DNA from: an uncultured Rhodospirillales bacterium
GTDB taxonomy: Bacteria > Pseudomonadota > Alphaproteobacteria > Reyranellales > Reyranellaceae
Reading direction: 5' to 3'
DNA: 63,201 nt
Assembly (NCBI GenBank): GCA_902825855.1
Contig: CADECW010000006.1
Coordinates: 1 to 63,201 of the forward strand
Shown here one piece after another: positions 14,063 through 23,347 of the stretch (position 1 is the first letter of the stretch; each line of letters opens with the position of its first letter). The position numbers were made by a program, and so were the translations under genes. Below the pieces are notes generated by a model. That model worked only from the letters and a program-made list of their open reading frames with translations, did not search any database and had not been told where the DNA came from.

Positions 14063-14105
14063 CCGCTTGGCAAGCGCACCACGGAGTTTTTTGGTAGAAT
14101 TCGCA

Positions 14106-15107
14106 ATGGCTCGAGCGAGGAAACTAAGGTGGGGCGCCATCGGCTTGGCGATCCTGTTCGCTGTCGCCGGCGCCGGGCTGTGGGTCATGCCCAGCCGGCA
14201 GACCAGCAGCGCCCAGGACGCGGGCAAGCCCGCGCCGCCGCCTCTGATTGCCCGCGGCTATACCGACGCGCCCGAGGGCACGGCCGTGGTCGCCGGTGAT
14301 CCGGCCGGCGGCAGCGTGCTGGTCGAACTGCGCGTCAAGGACGGCCAGAAGGTCAAGAAGGGCGAAATCCTCGCCGTTCTGTCCAACTATGCCCGGGCCG
14401 ACGTGACCCTGCGCATGGCCGAGGCCGACCTGGTCAAGCTCAAGCAGACCTACGACTTCGTCCTCAAGGGGACACGGGTCTCCGAGATTGCCCTGCAGGA
14501 AGCGGCGCTGAAATCCGCGATCGAGCAGAACAAGCTCGACACCCTGCAGCGGGCGCGCTCGGGAAAGCCGCCCGACCAGCGCGAGATCGAGACGGCACTC
14601 GCGGACCAGGCTCTCGAGCGGCAGAAAGTCAGGCTGGCGCTGCTGAAGACGACGCTGGACAACGATCTGGCACAGTACGAGATCGACCTCGCCAACACCC
14701 AGTCGCGCGTCGACAGCGTCAAGCGGACGGTCGAGGATGCGCTGGTGCGCACGCCGCTCGACGGGGTCGTGGTCCAGATATTCTCGCGTCAAGGTGAGCG
14801 TGTGTCGCCGGCCGGCATCGTCAAGGTCGTCGACATGAGCCAGCTGCGCGTGCTGGCCGACGTCGACGAACTGCACGTCGGCCGACTCAAGCCGGGCGGC
14901 AAGGTCGACGTGACGTTCCGCGGGACCAACGACGTCTACAAGGGCACGATCGAGCGCATCGCCCCCACGGTCAAGCGCATGCAGCGGGTCGAGCCGGACG
15001 GCGGTTCGTCGACCGATGCCCGCGTCGTTCAGGTCGAAATCAAGATGGACGACTCGTCCGGCATGCCCCCGGTGCTGGGGCGTGAGACGCGCGTCACCTT
15101 CCTCTGA
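14106..15107 (+). CDS. Membrane-fusion (HlyD/DevB-like) protein
   Basis: A periplasmic adaptor of about 333 residues. The start MARARKLRWGAIGLAIL places one membrane anchor at residues 8-28; an in-frame TTG at 14067 is a less likely start. A lipoyl/barrel half-motif (ELRVKDGQKVKKGEIL) is followed by a long coiled-coil hairpin (about 90-205) and the return barrel VRTPLDGVVVQIFSRQGERV. It overlaps the next gene's ATG by one base. The architecture and downstream order match DevBCA exporters. Confidence 0.85.
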   Translation: MARARKLRWGAIGLAILFAVAGAGLWVMPSRQTSSAQDAGKPAPPPLIARGYTDAPEGTAVVAGDPAGGSVLVELRVKDGQKVKKGEILAVLSNYARADVTLRMAEADLVKLKQTYDFVLKGTRVSEIALQEAALKSAIEQNKLDTLQRARSGKPPDQREIETALADQALERQKVRLALLKTTLDNDLAQYEIDLANTQSRVDSVKRTVEDALVRTPLDGVVVQIFSRQGERVSPAGIVKVVDMSQLRVLADVDELHVGRLKPGGKVDVTFRGTNDVYKGTIERIAPTVKRMQRVEPDGGSSTDARVVQVEIKMDDSSGMPPVLGRETRVTFL

Positions 15108-16408
15108 TGGCCATCACGCTGCCTGACGCACCGGGGCTGCGGCATCGGTTGTCGCGCCTTTGGGCACGCCTGGTGCGGATCGGACGCTGGCGTCCCGACT
15201 TGTCGATGGCCGCCGTGCGGGCCGCCGCACGGACCTCGACGGCCATGCCGCTCGGCGCCCAGCAGCTCAAGCGTCAGCGCACCAGCACGCTTCTGTCACT
15301 GGGCGGCGTCACCGCGAGCCTGCTGGTGATCTTCGCTCAGCTCGGCATCGAGCGCGCCGTCTACGAGTCATCGGTGCGGCTGCATCGCATGGTATCGGGC
15401 GACCTCATCATCGTGCCCTACGGGTTCAAGTCGATGCAGCTGCATGCCGAGGTGCCCGTGGCGGTGACCGATATCATCGCCACCAATCCTTCGGTCTCCG
15501 CCTACTCGCCGTTCTGGTTCGGCGTCATGTCGCTTCAGCATGCCGGCATGCCGACGGCCCGGCGGCTCGCCTGGTATGCCGTCGACCCGGAGAAGCCCGC
15601 AGTCGACGTGCCCGGCCTCAAGGAGAACCTGCACAAGCTGCGGGAAACTCGGCGCATCCTGTTCGATCGAGATTCCCGGCCCTATTTCGGCGATCTCGCC
15701 GCCCAGGCCGACAGCGGCAACCAGTACACGGTGCTGGGGCCGCCCGACAATCGTGGCCTGCTGCGCCAGCTCTTCGCCGTCGGCACCTTCGCCGTCGGTC
15801 CGAACGTGCTGAACGACGGCGCCATAATGATGAGTCAGGAGACTATGGCCGAGGTGTTCGGAAACTGGTGGTCCGACCGTCCGGCTTTCATCTCGATCCA
15901 TCTGGCGCCCGGCGCCGACGTCAATGCGGTGCGCGAGCAGCTCAACCGCACCCTGGTCGGGCGCGGCGAGGCGATCGACAAGCGCGAGTTCGAGGCGCGC
16001 GAGCGGGTCTACTGGTCGCGCGAGACTCCGGTCGGCTACATCACCGATCTCGGTTTCATCATGGGCGTGATGATCGGCATGGTGTTCATCTACTACGCCC
16101 AGTACCAGATCATCCGCTTCTACCTGCCTGAATACGCCATCCTGAAGAGCCTGGGCTACGACTGGTGGTTCTTCCTGTTCATGATCGGCCAGATCGGTGC
16201 GGCCATCATCACGCCGGCCTTCGTCGTGTCGTTCGCGCTGGGGCGTGTGGTCTATGGAGTCACCGAAGCTGCCATGCACCTCGGCATGTCGATGGGCCTG
16301 CGCGAAATGACCGTATCGCTGGTCGCCTGCGTGATCATGACCGTGGTGTCGAGCCTGTTCGCCATCCGTCGACTGTGGAAGGTCGACCCCATCATGCTGT
16401 TCGAGTGA
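15107..16408 (+). CDS. DevC/MacB-type (FtsX-like) ABC permease
   Basis: A 433-residue FtsX-type permease. It has one N-terminal helix (around LLSLGGVTASLLVIFAQLG), a large periplasmic domain of about 220 residues, then three C-terminal helices starting YITDLGFIMGVMIGMVFIYY. DevC of cyanobacteria, which exports heterocyst glycolipids with DevA and DevB, has this layout and gene order. The substrate here is unknown; a glycolipid or envelope lipid is the best inference. Confidence 0.8.
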   Translation: MAITLPDAPGLRHRLSRLWARLVRIGRWRPDLSMAAVRAAARTSTAMPLGAQQLKRQRTSTLLSLGGVTASLLVIFAQLGIERAVYESSVRLHRMVSGDLIIVPYGFKSMQLHAEVPVAVTDIIATNPSVSAYSPFWFGVMSLQHAGMPTARRLAWYAVDPEKPAVDVPGLKENLHKLRETRRILFDRDSRPYFGDLAAQADSGNQYTVLGPPDNRGLLRQLFAVGTFAVGPNVLNDGAIMMSQETMAEVFGNWWSDRPAFISIHLAPGADVNAVREQLNRTLVGRGEAIDKREFEARERVYWSRETPVGYITDLGFIMGVMIGMVFIYYAQYQIIRFYLPEYAILKSLGYDWWFFLFMIGQIGAAIITPAFVVSFALGRVVYGVTEAAMHLGMSMGLREMTVSLVACVIMTVVSSLFAIRRLWKVDPIMLFE

Positions 16409-16410
16409 TC

Positions 16411-17127
16411 ATGTCGACGGAGGCGCACCACTTCGGACCACCCGTCGTCGAGGCGATCGACGTCCACCACCACTACGGTGAGGGGCCGCAGCGGGCCGAC
16501 GTGCTGTTCGACATCAACATGCAGGTGCGCGAGGGCGAGCTGGTGATCGTCACCGGGCCCTCCGGCTCGGGCAAAACCACGCTGCTCACGATCCTCGGCA
16601 CCATGCGCCGGCCGTCCGAGGGCAAGCTGCGCCTGCTCGGTACCGACATCGTCGGCCTGCAGGGCCGCGAGCTCGATGTGCTGCGCAACCGCATCCGCTT
16701 TCTCTTCCAGAAGCGCAATCTGCTCAGCTCGCTGACGGCGCTGCAGAACGTCATGGCCGGCGTTTCCACGACGCCCCTGTCGGATCCCAAATGGGACGAG
16801 AAGCGCGCCCGCCACCTGCTCACCTTGCTTGGGCTCGGCGACAAGGGCGCGGCGTGGCCCGACGAGCTGTCGGGCGGGCAACAGCAGCGCGTCGCCATTG
16901 CCCGCGTCATGATCGGCCTGCCCGATCTCATCATCGCCGACGAGCCGACCTCGGCCCTCGATCGCGTGGCCGGCCGACTGGTGGTTGATCAGCTGAAAGA
17001 CCTCGCCATGCGCGCCAAGTGCGCCGTCGTGCTGTCGACCCACGACGAGCGCATCTTCGACGTCGCCTCCCGCCGCCTTCACATCGAGGACGGCCGCTGC
17101 TTCGACGTGCCGATCCACTACCACTGA
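16411..17127 (+). CDS. DevA/LolD-type ABC ATPase
   Basis: A 238-residue ATPase of the MacB/LolD/DevA class. Walker A is GPSGSGKTTLL, the Q-loop lies at FLFQKRN, the signature is LSGGQQQRVAIAR, and Walker B is LIIADEPTSALD. The switch His is in LSTHDERIF. The ATG at 16411 follows the permease stop by 2 bp; the upstream in-frame extension is an out-of-frame reading of the permease gene. It powers the permease/adaptor pair encoded just before it. Confidence 0.9.
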   Translation: MSTEAHHFGPPVVEAIDVHHHYGEGPQRADVLFDINMQVREGELVIVTGPSGSGKTTLLTILGTMRRPSEGKLRLLGTDIVGLQGRELDVLRNRIRFLFQKRNLLSSLTALQNVMAGVSTTPLSDPKWDEKRARHLLTLLGLGDKGAAWPDELSGGQQQRVAIARVMIGLPDLIIADEPTSALDRVAGRLVVDQLKDLAMRAKCAVVLSTHDERIFDVASRRLHIEDGRCFDVPIHYH

Positions 17128-17136
17128 GCGGCAACC

Positions 17137-18381
17137 GTGCTGCTCGCGGTCATCGACCTCATCGCCTTCCTCTGCCTGGCCGTCCAGTTCGTCATCGCCG
17201 GCTACTTCCTGTATCTCGTGTACTGGTCCATCGAGTTGCCGCCGGCCGACGCGGCCTCGCCGGCGCTGCCCGAAGAACTGCCGCGCGTCCTCGTGCAGAT
17301 CCCGGTCTACAACGAGCCGCTGGTGATCGATCGCGTCCTCGGCGCCGCCGCCGCTCTCGATTGGCCGCGCGACAGGCTGGTCATCCAGCTGCTCGACGAC
17401 AGCACCGACCTCACCTCCGACATCGCTGTCCATGCCGTGGCACGCCTCAAGCGCGACGGCATCGATGTTGCGCATATCCGGCGCGACGACCGTTCCGGCT
17501 TCAAGGCCGGCGCCCTGGCCGAGGGTTTGAAGCTCTGCGACGCGCCCTATGTCGCCGTTTTCGACGCCGATTTCGTGCCCGAACCGGGCTGGCTGCGCGG
17601 CGCCATGGCCGCGCTGCTGGTCGAGCCGCAGGCTGCGTTCGTGCAGACCCGCATCGAATGGGGCAACGGCGAGAAGAACTGGCTCACCCGGGCCCAACGG
17701 CTGATGCAGGACGCCCATTTCGCGGTCGAGCAGGATATCCGCGCCCGCCGTGGCATGCCCTTCCAGTTCAACGGCACGGGCGGCATATGGCGGCGCGTCG
17801 CGGTCGAGGAGGCGGGCGGCTGGTCACACGACACGTTGTCGGAGGACCTCGATCTGGTGCTGAGGACCTCGCTCAGGGGCTGGCACGGCGTCTTCCTCAT
17901 GGAGCCGCATGTCGTCGGCGAGCTGCCGGCCAAGCTCGATGATTTCAGCGCCCAGCAGGGCCGCTGGTCCAAGGGCTTCATGCAGGTTGCCCGCAAGCTG
18001 CTCGGCCCGATCTGGCGCTCGGACTGGTCGGACGAGGCCAAGTTCATGACCACCGTGGCGCTTGGCCAGCAGCTCATCTTTCCCGTGCTGGCTGCGGCCA
18101 TCGTGTCCCTGGTCCTGTCGACGATCGGCCATGGTCATCTGCCGGGCTTCTTCCGCTTCCTGCTGTGGCTGTGGTTCATCGTCATGCTGGCGGTCCTGTT
18201 CGGCATGACCTTCGGCGCGTGGCGGCGCCTGAAACGGGGCGACCTCGGTCGGTATCTCGTCACGGCGGCCAGTGTGCCGGCGCTGATCGTCTATCTGGCC
18301 GCCGCCAATGCCGGCCCGATCGTCGGCGCCGTGTTCGGGCGCAAGACGGAGTTCAACCGCACGCCCAAGGCGGGCGCCTGA
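17137..18381 (+). CDS. Processive GT2 glycosyltransferase (CslA/mannan-synthase-like), copy 1
   Basis: A 414-residue membrane GT2 enzyme starting with GTG. It has one N-terminal helix and about three C-terminal helices around a GT-A domain. The catalytic residues of processive synthases are all visible: LLDDSTD, VFDADFVP (DxD), TLSEDLDL (general-base Asp) and QQGRW (QxxRW). The closest look is to glucomannan/beta-mannan synthases of the CslA type. manC nearby would supply GDP-mannose, which fits. It overlaps the next gene by one base. Confidence 0.85.
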   Translation: MLLAVIDLIAFLCLAVQFVIAGYFLYLVYWSIELPPADAASPALPEELPRVLVQIPVYNEPLVIDRVLGAAAALDWPRDRLVIQLLDDSTDLTSDIAVHAVARLKRDGIDVAHIRRDDRSGFKAGALAEGLKLCDAPYVAVFDADFVPEPGWLRGAMAALLVEPQAAFVQTRIEWGNGEKNWLTRAQRLMQDAHFAVEQDIRARRGMPFQFNGTGGIWRRVAVEEAGGWSHDTLSEDLDLVLRTSLRGWHGVFLMEPHVVGELPAKLDDFSAQQGRWSKGFMQVARKLLGPIWRSDWSDEAKFMTTVALGQQLIFPVLAAAIVSLVLSTIGHGHLPGFFRFLLWLWFIVMLAVLFGMTFGAWRRLKRGDLGRYLVTAASVPALIVYLAAANAGPIVGAVFGRKTEFNRTPKAGA

Positions 18382-19679
18382 TGGCCGCGATCGCTACCCT
18401 GGCCCCGCTGCTCGCCGTGATCTACGTGGTGTGCTGCGTAATGCTCGCCGCCTCCATCGGCAGCCTGCTCTACATGGTTATCCTGCATCATCGCCTGAAG
18501 GAGCGGGGGCTCGGCCGCGAGAAGGCGCTGCTGGCCACGCCGTTGCCGCACGATGCCGACCTGCCGCACGTCGTGGTTCAGATCCCGTCGTTCAACGAAG
18601 GCGGCGTCCTCCGGCGCGGCATCGAGGCAGCGGCCGCGCTCGCCTGGCCGCGCGACAAGCTGCACATTCAAGTGCTCGACGACAGCACCGACGAGACTGC
18701 CGAGCTTGCCCGCACCGTGGTGGCCGAGCTGAAGGCCAAGGGGTTCGACATCGTCGCCTTGCAGCGTACCGATCGCTCGGGCTTCAAGGGCGGCGCCCTG
18801 CATGAGGCAATGCAACAGACGCCGCACGACTACTTTGCCATTTTCGACGTCGACTACGTGCCGTCGACCGATTTCCTGCGTGTCTGCATGCGGCCGTTCT
18901 TCGCCAATCCCAACTGGGCATTCGTGCAGGCGCGCTTCGACTTCCTCAATCCGCACGAGAACGCACTCACCGAGATGCAGATGGTGACCCTCGACGCCCA
19001 TCTCGGTATCGAGCAGGCGACGCGCTGCTGGGCCGGCCATCCGCTGCCGTTCAACGGCACCTGCGGCATCTGGCAAAGGGCGGCCATCGAGGCCGGCGGC
19101 GGCTGGAAGGGCGATACGGTAACCGAGGATCTCGACCTCACCTATCGCGGCTGGGTCAAGGGCTGGCGGGCGCTGTTTCTGACCAGCGTGCCGGTGCCGG
19201 GAGAGCTTCCGGCCGACACCAGGACCTGGCTGCGCCAGCAGCAGCGCTGGCAGGACGGCTTTCGCCATGTCGGAATGCGCATGTTCCGCGAGATCATGAA
19301 GAGCCGGGATATCGCGCCGTCATCGAAGGCGGCGGCGCTGCTGCACCTCTGCATGTCGCTCAACCAGCCGGTGCTGCTGGTCGGCGTCGTCGCGGGTCTG
19401 CTGGCCGGGCTGCTGGCGCCGTCGCTGATACCGCTGCTGCTCGTTCTGTTCTTCGTGACCCTGGCCTGGGTGCTGTTCTGCGCCACTACGTTCCTGCGCG
19501 CCGGCCACAACTTCATCCGCGGCGGCGCGATGTCACCGGCGCGCTTTGCCCTGGTCCTACTGCGCTTCGTCGGCGGTCAGGCGGCGATGCTGGTGCGCTC
19601 CCTCGGAGTGCACATCAACAAGCGTTTGAACAAGCCCAAGCCAATCGTCTTCGACCGCACGCCAAAGCGCGGCGCGTAG
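18381..19679 (+). CDS. Processive GT2 glycosyltransferase (CslA-like), copy 2
   Basis: A 432-residue paralogue of the preceding gene. It has the same motif series: VLDDSTDET, IFDVDYVP, TVTEDLDL and QQQRW, plus the same RSGFKGGALHEA segment. Membrane helices sit at about 10-32 and in the C-terminal third. Both proteins end in a very similar tail (FNRTPKAGA and FDRTPKRGA), consistent with a tandem duplication. Two diverged copies suggest two different linkages or a heteromeric synthase. The ATG at 18381 is chosen because it overlaps the previous stop. Confidence 0.85.
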   Translation: MAAIATLAPLLAVIYVVCCVMLAASIGSLLYMVILHHRLKERGLGREKALLATPLPHDADLPHVVVQIPSFNEGGVLRRGIEAAAALAWPRDKLHIQVLDDSTDETAELARTVVAELKAKGFDIVALQRTDRSGFKGGALHEAMQQTPHDYFAIFDVDYVPSTDFLRVCMRPFFANPNWAFVQARFDFLNPHENALTEMQMVTLDAHLGIEQATRCWAGHPLPFNGTCGIWQRAAIEAGGGWKGDTVTEDLDLTYRGWVKGWRALFLTSVPVPGELPADTRTWLRQQQRWQDGFRHVGMRMFREIMKSRDIAPSSKAAALLHLCMSLNQPVLLVGVVAGLLAGLLAPSLIPLLLVLFFVTLAWVLFCATTFLRAGHNFIRGGAMSPARFALVLLRFVGGQAAMLVRSLGVHINKRLNKPKPIVFDRTPKRGA

Positions 19680-19691
19680 CCTGGAAGCTGA

Positions 19692-20654
19692 TCAGGCGAG
19701 CACGCTCTCGCGCACCAGCGGATGGTGCGCCGAGCGCAGGCCGCCGCCGGCGGCGATCGGCGCGTCGAAGGGCAGGGGGATGACCTCGATCGCGCGCTTG
19801 CGCAGCTCGTCGGTCACGCGGAGATTGTCGGCATCGATGATGATGCGGCCTTCCTCGAGGATCAGGCCGTTGGTCGCCAGCCGATTGGCCTCGTCGACCG
19901 AGACCTCGACCTTGTCCCAGTCGCGCAGCGACATCGGCAGGCCGTCGATAAGCTTTTCCGGGCAATAGACCAGCAGTCCCGGCTTGATCAGCGCCATGGC
20001 GCAATCGAGGTGCAGCACGTTGGACTTCATCGCCACGGCCAGCACGCGGTACCGGTCGCCAAGCAGCGCCTGCAGCCAGTCGACGCCGGCAAGATCGGAG
20101 GCGCAGCCGGAGATGCCGACATAGACCTCCCGGCCATTCAGCAGCGTGTCGCCACCTTCGAGGAACGGGCCGTCGACACAGCCCGGCGAGCCGAGCGGCA
20201 CGCTCGACCACTGCGCGCCGCGCTGCTGCACCATCCGCTGAATGATGGGCCGCAGCCCATAGCGCTCGCGCTGCCGGCATTTCAGCCGCAACGAGCCGTC
20301 GATGACGTTGTCGCCGACGACGATCATGCCGTCGCGCGGGAAGAGCTGGGCACCCTCGCCGTCGGGCGCGAGGAAGGTGCGTTCCTCGCCTTCCAGCCGC
20401 TGTGGGCGATGGACGGTCACGCCCTCGCGCGCCACCAGGTCGGCCAGCGCGTCGACCTGCTGCTCGATGCGCCGAGCCCACTCCCGATCGACGTCGATCA
20501 GCCGCCGGCTCTTGTGAGCGCGGCTGACTTTCGCGGCTTCCGGCAGCAGCCAGCGCTGCGACTCTTCGTGGAAGATGACGAAGTCCTCGGCCGGTGAGAT
20601 GCCGATCACGACCTCGCGCAGCTTGCCCCACTCGTGGTGGACGCCGAACGTCAC
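19692..20654 (-). CDS. Amidinotransferase/arginine-deiminase superfamily protein with Ser at the usual Cys site
   Basis: A 320-residue guanidino-group-modifying (GME) superfamily protein with a GTG start 3 bp after manC, so the two are co-transcribed. It begins like inosamine-phosphate and glycine amidinotransferases (HHEWGKLREVVIG). The substrate-binding FLEGGDTLLNG and the His-Asp motif VLHLDCAMA are present. The C-terminal loop that normally carries the nucleophilic Cys reads GGGLRSAHHP: Ser308 (codon at 19731-19733) stands in its place. It may be inactive, use another residue, or belong to a branch with different chemistry. Confidence 0.75.
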   Translation of the reverse strand: MTFGVHHEWGKLREVVIGISPAEDFVIFHEESQRWLLPEAAKVSRAHKSRRLIDVDREWARRIEQQVDALADLVAREGVTVHRPQRLEGEERTFLAPDGEGAQLFPRDGMIVVGDNVIDGSLRLKCRQRERYGLRPIIQRMVQQRGAQWSSVPLGSPGCVDGPFLEGGDTLLNGREVYVGISGCASDLAGVDWLQALLGDRYRVLAVAMKSNVLHLDCAMALIKPGLLVYCPEKLIDGLPMSLRDWDKVEVSVDEANRLATNGLILEEGRIIIDADNLRVTDELRKRAIEVIPLPFDAPIAAGGGLRSAHHPLVRESVLA

Positions 20655-20657
20655 GGC

Positions 20658-22064
20658 TCACACACGAGCGTAGATATCCTCGTAGCGGATGATGTCGTCT
20701 TCCTCGAGGTAGTCACCGGTCTGAACCTCGACGACCTCGAGCTGCTCTTCACCTGGATTGGCGAGGCGATGGATGCCGCCCATCGGGATGTAGATCGACT
20801 CGTTCTCGTGCAGGGTCATGATCTTGCCGTCGAGCGTGACCTCGGCCACGCCCCGGACCACCACCCAGTGCTCGGCGCGGCGCTTGTGGCTCTGCAGGCT
20901 GAGCTTGCCCTTGGGATTGACCGAGAGCCGCTTGGCGCGGAAGCGCTCGCCGCGGTCGATGTCCTGGTAGCTGCCCCATGGTCGGTGCATCACGGCATGT
21001 TCGGTGGCCGCCTTGTGCTTGCCGTCGGACATGCGCTGGACGACGTCCTTCAGTCGCGGAAGGTTGTCGCGATGACCGACCAGGACGGCGTCGTTCATCG
21101 CCACCACCACGACCTCCTCGACACCGATCACCGCGGTGAGCGGCCCGTCCGAGCGGACGTAGGAATTGCGCACATGATCGATCTCGACCGGCCCCTCGGT
21201 GACGTTGCCCGCGCTGTCGGCCTCACCGATATCGAGCAGGGCGTCCCACGTGCCGAGGTCGGACCAGCGGAACCTGGCTGGCACCACCCAGCACTTGTCG
21301 GTCCTCTCCATCACGGCGTAGTCGATCGACTTGGCCGGCGCCTTGGCGAAGGCGTCGGCGTCGAGAAACACCGTCGATCCGTTCTTCCTGGCCTTGGCAA
21401 CGGCCTCTTCGGCCGCCGCCGCCATGGCCGGCTCGAAGCGGGCCATCTCGGACAGCAGGACGTCGGGTGGGAACAGGAAGTTGCCGCTGTTCCACAACAG
21501 GCCCTCTGCGATGTAGCGCAAAGCAGTCTGGGCATTGGGCTTCTCGACGAACGCCGCGACTTTCTGCACCGGGCCGATACTCTGGCTGCCGGGGCGGATG
21601 TAGCCGTAGTCGGTCTTGGGCTCGGTCGGCGGAATGCCGAACGTCACGATGCCGCCCTGCCCGACGGCCAGAAGGCCCTCGCGGCAACCGGCTCGGAACT
21701 CTTCGGCGCCGATCACGAGGTGATCCGACGCAAGCGCCAGCAAGGCTTTGGCGCCCTGGCTGCGCGCATAGGCGGCCGCGGCCGCCATCGCCGGTCCTGA
21801 ATCGCGCCGCGACGGCTCGACCAGGATCTCGATTTCCATGCCGATTTCCTTGGCCTGCTGCTCGGCCATGAAGCGATAGGCATCGTTGGTCGCGATCACG
21901 GGCCGTGCGAACAGGCCGCGGTCGGCGACGCGCTGCAGTGTCTGCTGGAAGGTTGATTGCGTGCCGAGCAGCGGGACGAACTGCTTGGGCATGCTCTCTC
22001 GCGACAGCGGCCACAGGCGCTTGCCGGAGCCTCCAACGAGAATGACGGGCGTGATTGACGACAT
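20658..22064 (-). CDS. manC: Mannose-1-phosphate guanylyltransferase / mannose-6-phosphate isomerase
   Basis: A 468-residue bifunctional type II enzyme making GDP-mannose. The N-terminal nucleotidyltransferase carries ILVGGSGKRLWPLSR and MPKQF (residues 8-28), with the sugar-phosphate site FVEKP later on. The C-terminal cupin isomerase has HRPWGSY, LSLQSHKRRAEHW and the metal-site region ESIYIPMGGIHR. GDP-mannose would feed the adjacent GT2 enzymes. The gene points towards the glycan operon and leads the amidinotransferase gene. Confidence 0.95.
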   Translation of the reverse strand: MSSITPVILVGGSGKRLWPLSRESMPKQFVPLLGTQSTFQQTLQRVADRGLFARPVIATNDAYRFMAEQQAKEIGMEIEILVEPSRRDSGPAMAAAAAYARSQGAKALLALASDHLVIGAEEFRAGCREGLLAVGQGGIVTFGIPPTEPKTDYGYIRPGSQSIGPVQKVAAFVEKPNAQTALRYIAEGLLWNSGNFLFPPDVLLSEMARFEPAMAAAAEEAVAKARKNGSTVFLDADAFAKAPAKSIDYAVMERTDKCWVVPARFRWSDLGTWDALLDIGEADSAGNVTEGPVEIDHVRNSYVRSDGPLTAVIGVEEVVVVAMNDAVLVGHRDNLPRLKDVVQRMSDGKHKAATEHAVMHRPWGSYQDIDRGERFRAKRLSVNPKGKLSLQSHKRRAEHWVVVRGVAEVTLDGKIMTLHENESIYIPMGGIHRLANPGEEQLEVVEVQTGDYLEEDDIIRYEDIYARV

Positions 22065-22106
22065 GAAGGGGACTCTCGTTACTAGCCGCTAGGCTCGAAG
22101 AGGCGC

Positions 22107-22135
22107 GGTATAGCCGACCGGGCCGGCCCGGCCAA
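22107..22135 (-). promoter_or_regulatory. Candidate sigma-70 promoter for manC
   Basis: Read on the minus strand: TTGGCC, a 17-bp spacer, TATACC, ending 43 bp before the manC ATG. The spacer contains the 14-bp palindrome CCGGGCCGGCCCGG, which could be a protein-binding site. Confidence 0.5.
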
Positions 22136-22156
22136 TGGCCCAAGGCGGGGGCCTTT

Positions 22157-23347
22157 TTACCGCCGGCCAGCGGCCTGGCGTTCCAGGTTTTCCTCGCGCC
22201 GCCGCTTGGCCTCGATTTCAACGGCCTCGGCGAGCTTGGGGATGTGCGAGGCGATCTCGTAGAAATCGCTGGCGTAGAGCACCAGCAGTGTCGTCGGCTT
22301 GGTGGTGGCCACCGATGCAGTGCGCGGCTGGCGCTCGAGCAGGGCCATCTCGCCGAAGAAGGCGCCTTCGCCCAGCCGCACCGAACCGCCGTTTGGCAGG
22401 CGGACCTCGACCTCACCGCTCGTGATGAAGAACATGGAATCGCCGGCATCGCCGCGGCGCACGACGGTGATGCGCCCTGGGTAGTAGCGCGTGCGCAGCT
22501 TGCCCACGATCTCCGACAGGGTAACGACGCCCAGCGAGGCGAACAGCGGCACGCGTGTTACCTGTTCCCAGACCCGCAGATACTCGCGACGCCGTTCCTC
22601 TTGCGCGAAGCCGGTGGCGAGCACGCCGGTCATCAGGGCGAGCACGGCGATGCCCGAGATCATCAGCAGCGAGCCGACGAGGCGGCCGCCCAGCGTCTCG
22701 GGCACCACGTCACCGTAGCCGGTCGTGGTCAGCGTGACGACGGCCCACCACATGGCGCCCGGCAGGGAGCCGAACGGCTCGGGCTGCTTGACGCGTTCGA
22801 ACATGTGAGCGGCAGTAGCGGCAATCATCAGAACGATGGCGAACAGGATCAGCACCGAGGCGATCGGCGCGCGCTCGTTCGACACGACACGGAACAACGT
22901 GCTGAAGGCCGGCGCATGCAGGCCGACCTTCATGATCCAAAGGATGCAGAAGACGGAGGCGGCGTCGGCGCCGGTGATGACGTATCCGCCGAAGAACAGG
23001 AAGGCCGGCAGGGTCGCAAGAAGCCCGATCAGGCCGGGGATCGACATCGCCCAGCGCAGGCGCGCCTTGGTCGCCGACTCCTGGTCGTAATGCGACGCTT
23101 CCGGCGCCACCCACAGGCGTGCCAGGTACTCGGCGAGGAAGATGAACGTGACGCTCCAGATGATGATGCGGAGCGCATGCCGGATCTGCCCATCCATCTC
23201 GTCGACCGACAGCAGGATCACGGCGAACAGGCCGATACCCAGCACGATCAGGTGGGCCACCCGCACCTTTCGGGCGCCGGGTGTGGGATCGCTGTAGTGC
23301 AGCAGGGCGTAGAGTCGTGCCCTGAACGTCGGGGCCGTGGCCGTCAC
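22157..23347 (-). CDS. Cyclic-nucleotide-gated potassium channel
   Basis: An inner-membrane K+ channel of about 396 residues with six transmembrane helices. The pore has selectivity filter TLTTTGYGDVVP. A C-terminal cyclic-nucleotide-binding domain shows the phosphate-binding cassette FFGEMALLERQPRTASV. The layout matches MloK1 of Mesorhizobium. S4 is poor in positive charges, so gating is likely by ligand. The start is uncertain: GTG at 23347 is used, while a TTG at 23383 adds twelve residues; neither has a strong ribosome site. Two class III cyclases encoded at 35 and 50 kb could supply cAMP (inference). Confidence 0.87.
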   Translation of the reverse strand: MTATAPTFRARLYALLHYSDPTPGARKVRVAHLIVLGIGLFAVILLSVDEMDGQIRHALRIIIWSVTFIFLAEYLARLWVAPEASHYDQESATKARLRWAMSIPGLIGLLATLPAFLFFGGYVITGADAASVFCILWIMKVGLHAPAFSTLFRVVSNERAPIASVLILFAIVLMIAATAAHMFERVKQPEPFGSLPGAMWWAVVTLTTTGYGDVVPETLGGRLVGSLLMISGIAVLALMTGVLATGFAQEERRREYLRVWEQVTRVPLFASLGVVTLSEIVGKLRTRYYPGRITVVRRGDAGDSMFFITSGEVEVRLPNGGSVRLGEGAFFGEMALLERQPRTASVATTKPTTLLVLYASDFYEIASHIPKLAEAVEIEAKRRREENLERQAAGRR

